Of a DNA stretch of 64,000 nucleotides, positions 22,134-31,114 are shown one piece after another. Below the pieces are notes generated by a model. That model was not told where the DNA came from. It did not search any database and saw only the letters and a list, made by a program, of their open reading frames with translations. Each line of letters opens with the position of its first letter. Position 1 is the stretch's first letter. The stretch covers positions 198,389 to 262,388 of the forward strand of contig NZ_MJGI01000025.1 of the NCBI RefSeq assembly GCF_001864835.1. Reading direction: 5' to 3'. Made by a program: the position numbers and the translations under genes. This stretch comes from Curtobacterium sp. MCBA15_001 (GTDB lineage Bacteria > Actinomycetota > Actinomycetes > Actinomycetales > Microbacteriaceae).

Positions 22134-22886
22134 GTGCACGAGGACGACGACCGCACCGACCGCGCTGCCGCGACCGACGACACGGTCCTGCGTGCACGGT
22201 CGCGCCGCTCGGCGGGGCAGGCAGGAGTCGACCCCCAGCCGGACCCCGGCGTCGAGCTCGATCTCGACGCTGACCTCGACGACACGGTGGTGCGGGCTGC
22301 GGTGCCGCGGAACGCCGACCCGTTCGGGGACACGGTCGTGCGTCTGGGCGTCGCAGCCCCCACGCCCACCGCGCACCGGCCGGCTGCCGTCCCCGAGCAA
22401 CCGCCCGGCCTGCCGAGCGGTCTTCCGCCTGTGCCGCAGCAGCCCCGTGAGCGGGTGCCCTCGATCCGCATCGGTGACCGCGTGCTCCGGCTCGACCGCC
22501 CCGTCGTGATCGGCCGCCGACCGGCACTGCCCCGGATCGTCCGCGGTCCCGAACCGCAGCTGCTGACGGTGCCGTCGCCGCTCGGCCAGGTCTCGTCCTC
22601 ACACCTGCTCGTGCACGCCGAGGGTGAAGCCGCCGTCGTCGACGACCTCCGCTCCACCAACGGCACCGTCGTCCGGCCCGCGGGGGCGCCGCCCTACCGG
22701 ATGCCCGCGGGTGCGTCGATCGTGGCGCTGACGGGTACGGTGGTCGAGATCGGGGACGGCGTCGCCATCGAGGTCCTGTCGCCGCACCTCAGGGTGGCAC
22801 CACCCGCGGACGGCTTCCCATCGCCCCTCGCACCACCCACGACGCAGTTGACCGGCACGCCCCGAACCCCCAGAGAGCGATCCTGA
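22134..22886 (+). CDS. FHA-domain protein with repeated Thr motifs
   Basis: This 250-residue cytoplasmic protein has a disordered N-terminal tail (residues 1-105) and an FHA domain (about 110-225) showing VVIGRRP, the phosphothreonine-binding SSSH and the conserved DLRSTNGT. FHA domains bind phosphothreonine. The tail contains three copies of a short motif, DDTVLR (Thr17), DDTVVR (Thr51) and GDTVVR (Thr67), which look like kinase target sites comparable to those in GarA-type proteins. It precedes the PP2C phosphatase by 3 nt and the kinase two genes on, so a kinase/FHA/phosphatase unit is likely. GTG 22134 is supported by ggaagggg. Confidence 0.88.
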   Translation: MHEDDDRTDRAAATDDTVLRARSRRSAGQAGVDPQPDPGVELDLDADLDDTVVRAAVPRNADPFGDTVVRLGVAAPTPTAHRPAAVPEQPPGLPSGLPPVPQQPRERVPSIRIGDRVLRLDRPVVIGRRPALPRIVRGPEPQLLTVPSPLGQVSSSHLLVHAEGEAAVVDDLRSTNGTVVRPAGAPPYRMPAGASIVALTGTVVEIGDGVAIEVLSPHLRVAPPADGFPSPLAPPTTQLTGTPRTPRERS

Positions 22887-22889
22887 CCC

Positions 22890-23711
22890 GTGACCGAACT
22901 CGGCCGAGCCGCCGCAGCCCACGCCATCGACGTCCCCGGAGCGGGCGGCGCCACGCTCACCCTCTCCTGGGGTGCCGCGACCGACATCGGTCGTCGTCGT
23001 GACCACAACGAGGACAGCTACATCGTCGAGGCACCGTTCTTCGTCGTCGCCGACGGCATGGGCGGACACCTCGCCGGAGACCGCGCGAGCGACGCCGTCG
23101 TCCGTCGACTCGGCGACGCAGTGGACGGCCCGTTCGGCTCGCGGGCGTCCATCCAGCACGCGCTGCTGCTGGCCACCGCCGACATCGAACGCGCTGCCGG
23201 CGGCAACGCGATCGGTGCCGGGACGACCGTCACCGGGCTGGCGCTGGTCGCGGCCGAGGGGCAACCCGCGGCACTGGTCTTCAACGTCGGCGACTCCCGG
23301 ACCTACCGCGTCGAGAACGGCACCCTCAGCCGCATCACCGTCGACCACTCGGTCGTGCAGGAGATGGTCGATGCCGGTGTCCTCCGTGCCGAGGACGCCG
23401 AAGCGCACCCCGACAGCAACGTCATCACCCGTGCAGTGGGCTTCGGTGAACCGCCGGAGCCGGACTGGTGGACGCTGCCGCTGCGCACGGGCGATCGCTA
23501 CATCATCTGCTCCGACGGACTCACCAAGGAGATCGGCGACGTCGGCATCAGCCGCATCGCGGCCAAGGTGCAGGACCCGCAGGAGCTCGCCGAGCGGCTG
23601 GTGGGCGATGCGCTCGTCGCCGGCGGTCGGGACAACGTGACCGTCGTCGTCCTGCAGGTCGAAGGGGCACCTGCCGACGCCGACCTCGAGGACACACTGC
23701 CTCGTCACTGA
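22890..23711 (+). CDS. PP2C-family Ser/Thr protein phosphatase
   Basis: This 273-residue soluble phosphatase removes phosphate from Ser/Thr. Metal ligands are seen in RDHNEDSY (Asp38, Asp42), VVADGMGGH (Asp55), CSDGLTKEI and GGRDNVTVVV (Asp248). No membrane segment is present, so it differs from mycobacterial PstP, which has a C-terminal membrane anchor. The C-terminus ends in a Thr motif (EDTLPRH). Neighbours are an FHA protein upstream and a Ser/Thr kinase downstream, whose targets it probably reverses. Confidence 0.94.
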   Translation: MTELGRAAAAHAIDVPGAGGATLTLSWGAATDIGRRRDHNEDSYIVEAPFFVVADGMGGHLAGDRASDAVVRRLGDAVDGPFGSRASIQHALLLATADIERAAGGNAIGAGTTVTGLALVAAEGQPAALVFNVGDSRTYRVENGTLSRITVDHSVVQEMVDAGVLRAEDAEAHPDSNVITRAVGFGEPPEPDWWTLPLRTGDRYIICSDGLTKEIGDVGISRIAAKVQDPQELAERLVGDALVAGGRDNVTVVVLQVEGAPADADLEDTLPRH

Positions 23712-23785
23712 CACGGCCCCCGAACTGGGGGACCACGGGGCTGTCCGTGCACCGGTGCGGAAGGCCCCGCCGGAGGACGGCTCCG

Positions 23786-23791
23786 TACACT
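23786..23791 (+). promoter_or_regulatory. -10 box upstream of kinase gene
   Basis: TACACT lies 50 nt before the kinase ATG. Just upstream, at 23716-23733, a short ccccc/ggggg hairpin follows the PP2C stop and could end its transcript. Kinase and downstream genes may therefore be a second transcription unit. Confidence 0.4.
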
Positions 23792-23841
23792 GGAAGGCCG
23801 CGACGATCGACTGGCCCTGCCGGCCGGGGAGGAAGGGCACC

Positions 23842-25254
23842 ATGGCGCGACGCCTGCCGTCCACGCCTCCGGTCATCGCGGGGTTCACGCCCGTGCACGT
23901 GCTCGGTTCGGGCGGCTTCGCCGACGTGTTCCTCTACGAGCAGGACATGCCGCGCCGACAGGTCGCCGTCAAGGTGCTCCTCGACGAGGTGGTGGACGAC
24001 CGCGTCCGCCAGATGTTCCAGGCCGAGGCGAACCTCATGGCGCGGCTCAGCACCCACCCCTCGATCCTGACCGTGCTGCAGGCGAGCGTCGCCTCCGACG
24101 GCCGGCCTTACCTGGTGATGGAGCTCTGCTCGTCCTCGCTCAGCGAGCGCTACCGCCGCTCCCCGGTCCCGGTGTCCGAGGTCCTGACGATCGGGATCCG
24201 CATCGGCGCGGCCCTCGAGACCGCGCACCGCGAAGGTGTCCTGCACCGCGACATCAAGCCCTCGAACATCCTGCTGACGGCGTACGGCAACCCCGTGCTG
24301 TCGGACTTCGGGATCGCGGCGACCATCGGCGAAGCCGACCCGGACGAGCCGATCGGCATGTCGATCCCGTGGTCCGCGCCGGAGGTCCTGATCGACGACT
24401 CCCGCGGAACGATCCAGTCCGAGGTCTACTCGCTCGCCGCCACGGTCTTCTCCCTGGTGGCCGGCCGGAGCCCCTTCGAGGTCCTCGGTGGCAAGAACGG
24501 CGCGTCGGACCTGATGGCCCGCATCGACAAGGGCGGGGTCAAGCCCACCGGCCGCACCGACGTGCCACCGTCCCTCGAGCGCCTGCTCGCGACCGCGATG
24601 TCGCGGAGGGTCCAGCAGCGGCCGACCACCGTGATGGAGCTCGTGCGCGGGTTCCAGCAGGTGCAGGCCGAACTCGGTCTCCCGCAGACGCCGGCGGACG
24701 TCGCGGTCGAGGCCTGGGCCGTCGCGATGCCGACGCCCGAGGGCGACCGGACGATGGTGCGCGACCTCCAGCCGCCGTCGCGCGTCGGTCGGCGTCGGCG
24801 CACCCGGCGCCCGGTGCAGGGCGGAGTCGCTGCGACGGGGTCCCGCAGCGTGGGCACCGTGCACCGAACCGGGTCGATGACCGTCGCACGCCGACGCTCG
24901 CGTCGGACGGTCGCCTGGGTCTCCACCGCGGCAGCCGTCGTCGTCGCGGCCCTCGCGGTGACCACCGTCCTCGCCGTCACCCGGGCCGGCACGGGCGCGA
25001 TCCCGACCGTGTCCGACGTCCGTGCGACGACCTCCGGCGAGTCCGTGACCTTCCGCTGGTCGGACCCCGGGCTCCAGGCCGGGGACACCTACGTCATCTC
25101 GTCGGGCGGTGCCTCCAGCCAGCAGTCCGGAACCTCGTTCGTGGTGACCGGGTCGAAGGGCGACGAGGAGTGCGTCTCCGTCGCGGTGAACCGTGACGGC
25201 AAGACCGGGGTCGCCAGCGCCGAGCGGTGCGCGACGATCGGCAGCGGCTCGTGA
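23842..25254 (+). CDS. Transmembrane Ser/Thr protein kinase (PknB type)
   Basis: This 470-residue receptor kinase has an ATP loop GSGGFADVF (22-30), invariant Lys44 (VAVKVL), catalytic HRDIKPSN (Asp137) and DFG (Asp155). A linker of about 70 basic residues contains GDRTMVRD (Thr304). One membrane helix (about 357-380) precedes an external fibronectin III-like domain of about 80 residues with two cysteines (DEECVSV, ERCATI), instead of the PASTA repeats of classical PknB. This suggests sensing of a different ligand. ATG 23842 has gaggaaggg upstream. The gene overlaps the giant surface-protein gene as GTGA, linking the two tightly. Confidence 0.93.
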   Translation: MARRLPSTPPVIAGFTPVHVLGSGGFADVFLYEQDMPRRQVAVKVLLDEVVDDRVRQMFQAEANLMARLSTHPSILTVLQASVASDGRPYLVMELCSSSLSERYRRSPVPVSEVLTIGIRIGAALETAHREGVLHRDIKPSNILLTAYGNPVLSDFGIAATIGEADPDEPIGMSIPWSAPEVLIDDSRGTIQSEVYSLAATVFSLVAGRSPFEVLGGKNGASDLMARIDKGGVKPTGRTDVPPSLERLLATAMSRRVQQRPTTVMELVRGFQQVQAELGLPQTPADVAVEAWAVAMPTPEGDRTMVRDLQPPSRVGRRRRTRRPVQGGVAATGSRSVGTVHRTGSMTVARRRSRRTVAWVSTAAAVVVAALAVTTVLAVTRAGTGAIPTVSDVRATTSGESVTFRWSDPGLQAGDTYVISSGGASSQQSGTSFVVTGSKGDEECVSVAVNRDGKTGVASAERCATIGSGS

Positions 25255-28200
25255 TCCGTCGGTTCATCGCGCAGCACCGGTCCGCCGCGGTCACGGTCGG
25301 CGCCTCGGTGCTGGTCACGGCGCTGGTGGCCGGCGCTGCCCTCGCCTCCAGCGGCTACCACACGCAGCGCGTCGACCTGGGCGACGGCACGGTCTGGGTG
25401 CCCTCGGCGCAGTACGGCGCCGTCGGCCGGGCGAACACCGCGGTGCTGCAGCTCAACACCGCGGTCGAGGCATCCTCCGACGCACTGTCGGTGGTGCAGC
25501 GCGGGGCGACGGTCTACTCCGTCGACGCGACCAAGGGCACCGTCGCCAAGGTCGACGTGGCCGACGCCACGGTCGGTGACGCCGTCAGTCTGCCCTCCGG
25601 GTCGCCGCAGGTGTTCCTCGCCGGTGACACCGCCGTCATCGGCAACCAGGAGACCGGCGAGCTCTGGTCGACCCCGGCCGGGCGGCTCGACGAGTTCGAC
25701 GCCTCGACCAAGGCCGACCTGACGCTCGGGGCCGACGCCGTCTTCGACGCGTCCGATGACCACGTGGCGGTTTACTCGCCGCGCACGGCCACTGCGTCGC
25801 TCGTCCAGCTCGGCGCCACGATGTCGGTCACCGAGAAGTGGTCGGTCAGGATGGACCGTGCCGACGACTTCCAGGTGGCGGCCGTGGGTTCGCACGTCGC
25901 CGTCCTCGACCGCACCGACGGCCGACTCGCCGTCGACGGGACGACGGTCGACCTCGGCAGCCGCGTTGGTGCCGACCCCGCGCTGCAGCACTCGTCGGTC
26001 GACGGGGACGCGGTCGTGGTGGCGGGGGCTGCCGGCATGGTCCGGGTGACCCCCTCGGGGTCGGCGACCGCGACGCCCCTCCAGGTCTCCGGACGCGCCG
26101 CCCGTCCCTACGTCGACGGCTCCTGCACGTACGGGGCGTGGAGCGGAGGCCAGGCCGTCGACACGTGCGACGGTCGTGCACTCCAGCAGTTGGACAGCAT
26201 GCCGGGCGGTGCCGCCCTGGCGATCGTGCACAACGGCGACACGGTCGTGGCCAACGACCCGGCCACCGGACGGTCCTGGGCGATCGACCGCAGCGGCCAG
26301 CTCATCGACAACTGGTCGGACCTGATCAAGCGGGACGACGACCAGCAGCAGGAGCAGGTGTCCGACGACGACCCCCAGGTCGAGAAGGACCAGAAGCCGC
26401 CGGTGGCGGTCGACGACGACCTGGGCGCGCGTCCCGGACGCACCACGAGCCTCCCGGTCCTGCTCAACGACTACGACCCCAACGGCGACCCGATCGTGAT
26501 CAGCGAGGTCGGGTCGGTCGACCGGGCCGAAGGCTCGGTCGCGATCGTCGACGACGGCCAGCGCCTGCAGATCACGCTCAGCGCCGCCGCGAGCGGCACC
26601 GTGACCTTCCCGTACACGATCACCGACGGCAACGGCGGTTCCGCGACCGCCGAGGTCCGCGTGTCGGTCCGACCCGAGTCCGAGAACAGCGCACCACGGC
26701 AGGTCCGCGACACCAGCGCCGACGTCGTGCGCAACGGCCACGTCTCCAGCGACGTGCTGGGCGACTGGGTGGACCCCGACGGCGACCCGGTCTACCTGAA
26801 GTCCGCGTCCGCATCCGACGGTGACCAGGTCTCGACGACGCCCGACGGACTGCTCGACTTCCGGAACACCAGCGGCCGGACCGGCGACCGCAGCGTCCAA
26901 CTCGTCGTGAGCGACGGACGCGCTGACGGCCGCGGGTCGGTGACGGTGCACGTCGCCGCCCAGGGGAGCGTCCCGCTGCGCGCCGACGCGTTCCCCGTGC
27001 AGGGCTACGCCGGCAAGTCCTTCTCGGTCACACCGCTCGAGCACGTCCGTGGCGGGAACGGTGCCGTGACCCTCACCAGTGTGTCCTCGACCAGCGGGGT
27101 CACCATCACGCCGAGCTACGACGCCGGCACGTTCCGGGTCGACAGCTCGGCAGTGGGGGACCACCAGGTCGAGTACACGGTCACCGACGGCACCAAGACC
27201 GCGAGCGGGGTGGTCCGCATCACGGTCCTCGCGCCGCCGGACGCCTCCACCGCGCCGATCACGACGCCGAAGACCGTCTTCGTCACGACCCTGTCGACGA
27301 AGGACACCGACGTCACCGCGACCGACATCGACCCCGCAGGCGGCGTCCTGCTCGTCACCGCGCTGGACGGACCGGCCCGCGGCGCCGGCGTGCAGGCGAG
27401 CATCCTCGACCAGCACACGGTCCGGACGACCCTGACGGCACCCCTCGACGGGCCGGTGACCTTCACGTACACCGAGTCGAACGGGCTCGCGTCCTCGACC
27501 GGCACGGTCACGGTGGTCGAGATCCCGAAGCCGGAACGCATCCAACCGCCCGTCGCCCAACCGGACAGCGCCACCGTGCGCGTCGGCGACGTCGCGGACA
27601 TCGACGTCCTGGCCAACGACACCCAGCCCGAAGGCGAACCGCTGACGCTCGCGCCCGACCTCGTGCAGAACGTCCCCGGCGACGGCGGGCTGCTGTTCGT
27701 CTCGGGCGACCACCTGCGGTACCTCGCTCCGAAGACCCCGGGCAACTACACCGCGGTCTACCGGGTCGCCGGGCCGGACGGACAGACCTCCGACGCTGCC
27801 GTCTCCATCTCGGTGCGCGAGAAGGACTCCGCCACGAACAACCCGCCCGTCCCGCAGACGGTCACCGCACGCGTGGTCGCCGGGCAGGCGGTCCGCATCT
27901 CGGTGCCGCTCAACGGCATCGACCCCGACGGCGACTCGGTCCAGCTGGTGGGCGTCGCGTCGAACCCGGACAAGGGCTCGGTCAGCGACGTCGGCACGGA
28001 CTCCCTCACGTACGAGGCGGGCGACTACTCCGCCGGCACCGACGAGTTCACCTACACCGTCGTCGACGCCCTCGGGGCCCGGGCGACGGGCACCATCCGG
28101 GTCGGGATCGCCCCGCGCGCCGAGCAGGCGTCCAACCCCGTCGCCGAGGCCGACCACGTCACGATCCGGCCCGGGGGATCCGTGACCGTGCGGGTGCTGC

Positions 28201-31043
28201 AGAACGACTCCGACCCCGAGGGTGGCCAGCTCCGGGTGTCCAAGGCCGAGCCGACGGCAGCGGGTGTGCGCGCGAAGGTGCTGCGAGGCCAGGAGATCCG
28301 GGTCACCCCGCCGGCGTCCGCGACCAGTGGCGACTTCGCCGTGCTCTACACCGCAGCGAACGAGAACGGGGGCGCCAGCACGGCGTTCCTCACCGTCACG
28401 GTCGACAAGGACGCGCAGCCGCTCCGACCAGAAGTGGACGACACGGTGCTCGACCTGCAGGACATCCTGCACCGGCAGAACGTGACCGTCGACGTGCTGA
28501 AGAACGTGTTCTTCGCCGAGGGGTCCACCTCCGACCTGACCGTCGGCGTGGTCGACGGCTACGGGGGCGACGCCCGACCGACCGCCGACGGACGCGTCCT
28601 CGTCACGCTGACGAACGACTCCCAGGTGATCCCGTTCTCCGTTGCACGCAAGGACCGCCCCGACGTCGTGTCGTACGGCTTCATCCACGTCCCCGGGTTC
28701 GACGACGCGCTGCCGCAGATCGACCGCTCCGTCGGCGCCATCACGGTCAAGAGCGAGGCGACCGTCCGCATCCCGCTCGCCAAGTACGTGGTCACGGCCA
28801 ACGGGCAGACCGCGAAGATCACCGACCCGGGAACCGTCAAGGCGACCCACGCCAACGGCGACGACCTGACCGTCGACCAGTCGACGCTGCAGTTCACCTC
28901 GGCGAAGCTGTACTACGGCAACGCCTCGATCTCGTTCGAGGTCACCGATGGGTCGGACGCGAACGGCGGCAAGGGCCGCGTGGCGACCCTCGTCCTGCCG
29001 ATCAAGGTCGAGCCGCGGTCGAACCAGCCACCCGCGTTCACCGGGTCGTCCGTCGAGATGCAGCCGGGTGAGTCGCGGACCATCGACCTGTCCCGACTGA
29101 CCGACTACCCGTACCCGCAGGACCTGCCGGAGCTCAAGTACTCCGTCGTCAGCCAGCCGGCCGCCGGGACGACCGCGACGGTCTCCGGGCAGCGCCTGAC
29201 CATCGCCGTGGCCGACACCGCGACCAAGAACACCACCGCGTCGATCGGCATCGGTGTCTCCGACGCGACGAACGCCGGACGCTCCGGCTCCGTGACGGTC
29301 GGCATCGTCGCCTCGAACCGGCCACTCGTCCAACCCGGTGCCGACAGCGCGGTCGCGAAACGCGGGCAGTCGACCACGATCGACGTGCTCGCGAACGACC
29401 AGCCCACGAACCCGTTCCCCGCCGAGCCCCTGCGCGTCGTCGCGATCCGCGGGCTCGCCGGTGGTCTGCCGTCCGGCGTCACGATCACGCCCAGTGCGGA
29501 CAAGTCCCGCCTGCAGGTGTCGGTCGCTGCCGGTGCGAAGCCGGTCAACACGAACCTGCAGTACCAGGTTGCCGACGCCACGAACGACCCGGACCGGTAC
29601 GTCTGGGGCGACGTCACCATCTCGGTGCAGGACGTCCCCGACGCGCCGGGCGCCCCGACCAGGACAGGCTCGTACGACGGCGGCCAGGTCACGCTGACGT
29701 GGTCGACGCCGCAGGCCAACAACTCGCCGATCACCGACTACCTGGTCACCGGGAGCAACGGGGTCGCGAAGGACTGCGGTCTCGCCACTGTCTGCACGAT
29801 CGCTGGCCTCGACCCCAAGGCCTCCTACCGGTTCGCCGTGGTCGCCGTGAACGCCGTCGGACAGTCGGCCGCGTCGCAGCAGTCCGCGCCGATGAGCGCC
29901 GACTTCGTCCCCGCGGCGCCGCAGGGCATCAGCGTGGTGGCGGACAAGTCGACGCCGAACCAGCTCGACGTCACCTGGAACGCCGTCGGAACGCCGAACA
30001 ACGGAACGCCCGTCGATGACTACGTCGTCACCATCCAGGGGCCAGGCCTCTCCACCACCCGGAACACCGGGGTCTCGACCAGCACGTCGTTCCAGGGCGC
30101 GCAGAGTGGTCTGCCCTACACCGTGGCGGTCTCGGCGCGGAACGGTGCCGATCGCGACAACACGGTCGTCCAGTGGAACTCAGCGCAGGCGACGGGTACT
30201 GCTGTGGGAGCGCCAGCCAAGCCGGTCATCACCGCAGACGGAACGCCCGACGGCGGCCAGACCTCAGTGACGCTCAACGCGGCAGAGTCCGACTGGGGAG
30301 GAGCGGGAACTTCCATGCGCATCGCGAAGTACCGCGCGGGAACGCCGATCCCCCCAGGATGCTCGACGTCCGGTTCGGAGTTCGTCTGGGACGCCGCCAC
30401 GGCGAAGGACTCGATCGCTAGTGACTACGTCTACGTCGCCCTTGCAGACAACGGGTTCTTCTGCACGGCATCGGACGCCGCCGGTGTGCAAGGCTTCTCG
30501 ACTCCGCCTGCGCCCACGGCGACAGTGACTGTCGCCCAGAACGGCATCCTCAGCCCGGATTGGGACCTCGGGCTCACTGCCTCCGCTTCTGGCAAGTACA
30601 CCTACTACTCGATCAACGGGAACACGCCTGTGCCGTTCCAGGGCTCGGCGGACCTCGGTGCCGGGGTCGGCTACGGCAGTTCGACGGTCGTCGTCGTGAG
30701 CACGTGTGCGCTCCCCGACATGTACTGCTCCGAGACGACTGCGAAGGCCGCGACGGCGTTCACGACACGCGCCACGATCACCACCGCGACCGTCGGACAA
30801 GCGCTCGTCATCGACGACAGCAACAACGGATACGGGTCGCCCGCGCAGCAGATCGCGTTCTGCAAGCCCGGTCTGGTCTTCGACGACTGCGACAAGACCG
30901 ATCCGAGCGGGAACGCGTGGGCCGCCAACGCGAACGTTCCTGCCGGGTACGCGACGGTCCAGGTGAAGCAGACCGTCAACGGAAAGACGGATCCCAGCTA
31001 CGCCGAGCGAAGCATCACTGGAAACGACACAGCAGGCGGCTGA
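25251..31043 (+). CDS. Giant Ig-like/cadherin-like and fibronectin III surface protein
   Basis: This 1930-residue cell-surface protein has an N-terminal membrane anchor or signal (residues 11-31) and a beta-propeller-like region of about 330 residues with repeated short strands (residues 40-370). An acidic linker (DDDQQQEQVSDDD) leads into a row of about ten bacterial Ig/cadherin-like domains, each with a DPnGDP-type calcium motif: LLNDYDPNGDP (about 403), DWVDPDGDP (502), LANDTQPEGEP (784), NGIDPDGDSV (885), LQNDSDPEGG (981), LANDQPTNP (1377). Two clear fibronectin III domains start near 1463 and 1553, a third near 1652, then a Cys-containing tail. No LPXTG sorting signal is seen. The position after the kinase matches Fn3 of the bifidobacterial PFNA cluster. 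Confidence 0.88.
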   Translation: MIRRFIAQHRSAAVTVGASVLVTALVAGAALASSGYHTQRVDLGDGTVWVPSAQYGAVGRANTAVLQLNTAVEASSDALSVVQRGATVYSVDATKGTVAKVDVADATVGDAVSLPSGSPQVFLAGDTAVIGNQETGELWSTPAGRLDEFDASTKADLTLGADAVFDASDDHVAVYSPRTATASLVQLGATMSVTEKWSVRMDRADDFQVAAVGSHVAVLDRTDGRLAVDGTTVDLGSRVGADPALQHSSVDGDAVVVAGAAGMVRVTPSGSATATPLQVSGRAARPYVDGSCTYGAWSGGQAVDTCDGRALQQLDSMPGGAALAIVHNGDTVVANDPATGRSWAIDRSGQLIDNWSDLIKRDDDQQQEQVSDDDPQVEKDQKPPVAVDDDLGARPGRTTSLPVLLNDYDPNGDPIVISEVGSVDRAEGSVAIVDDGQRLQITLSAAASGTVTFPYTITDGNGGSATAEVRVSVRPESENSAPRQVRDTSADVVRNGHVSSDVLGDWVDPDGDPVYLKSASASDGDQVSTTPDGLLDFRNTSGRTGDRSVQLVVSDGRADGRGSVTVHVAAQGSVPLRADAFPVQGYAGKSFSVTPLEHVRGGNGAVTLTSVSSTSGVTITPSYDAGTFRVDSSAVGDHQVEYTVTDGTKTASGVVRITVLAPPDASTAPITTPKTVFVTTLSTKDTDVTATDIDPAGGVLLVTALDGPARGAGVQASILDQHTVRTTLTAPLDGPVTFTYTESNGLASSTGTVTVVEIPKPERIQPPVAQPDSATVRVGDVADIDVLANDTQPEGEPLTLAPDLVQNVPGDGGLLFVSGDHLRYLAPKTPGNYTAVYRVAGPDGQTSDAAVSISVREKDSATNNPPVPQTVTARVVAGQAVRISVPLNGIDPDGDSVQLVGVASNPDKGSVSDVGTDSLTYEAGDYSAGTDEFTYTVVDALGARATGTIRVGIAPRAEQASNPVAEADHVTIRPGGSVTVRVLQNDSDPEGGQLRVSKAEPTAAGVRAKVLRGQEIRVTPPASATSGDFAVLYTAANENGGASTAFLTVTVDKDAQPLRPEVDDTVLDLQDILHRQNVTVDVLKNVFFAEGSTSDLTVGVVDGYGGDARPTADGRVLVTLTNDSQVIPFSVARKDRPDVVSYGFIHVPGFDDALPQIDRSVGAITVKSEATVRIPLAKYVVTANGQTAKITDPGTVKATHANGDDLTVDQSTLQFTSAKLYYGNASISFEVTDGSDANGGKGRVATLVLPIKVEPRSNQPPAFTGSSVEMQPGESRTIDLSRLTDYPYPQDLPELKYSVVSQPAAGTTATVSGQRLTIAVADTATKNTTASIGIGVSDATNAGRSGSVTVGIVASNRPLVQPGADSAVAKRGQSTTIDVLANDQPTNPFPAEPLRVVAIRGLAGGLPSGVTITPSADKSRLQVSVAAGAKPVNTNLQYQVADATNDPDRYVWGDVTISVQDVPDAPGAPTRTGSYDGGQVTLTWSTPQANNSPITDYLVTGSNGVAKDCGLATVCTIAGLDPKASYRFAVVAVNAVGQSAASQQSAPMSADFVPAAPQGISVVADKSTPNQLDVTWNAVGTPNNGTPVDDYVVTIQGPGLSTTRNTGVSTSTSFQGAQSGLPYTVAVSARNGADRDNTVVQWNSAQATGTAVGAPAKPVITADGTPDGGQTSVTLNAAESDWGGAGTSMRIAKYRAGTPIPPGCSTSGSEFVWDAATAKDSIASDYVYVALADNGFFCTASDAAGVQGFSTPPAPTATVTVAQNGILSPDWDLGLTASASGKYTYYSINGNTPVPFQGSADLGAGVGYGSSTVVVVSTCALPDMYCSETTAKAATAFTTRATITTATVGQALVIDDSNNGYGSPAQQIAFCKPGLVFDDCDKTDPSGNAWAANANVPAGYATVQVKQTVNGKTDPSYAERSITGNDTAGG

Positions 31044-31114
31044 CGCTCCAGCCGCTCGACCCAGCGAGAATGACAGCGGCGAACCGCCGTGAACGAACGA
31101 GGAGAACTCCCCGC

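Noticed and set aside
25089-29333. Minus-strand open frame of about 1400 codons opposite the giant surface protein
   Set aside because: Composition is almost only Arg, Asp, Gly, Val and His, as expected for the shadow of a high-GC3 gene. No start signal or domain.
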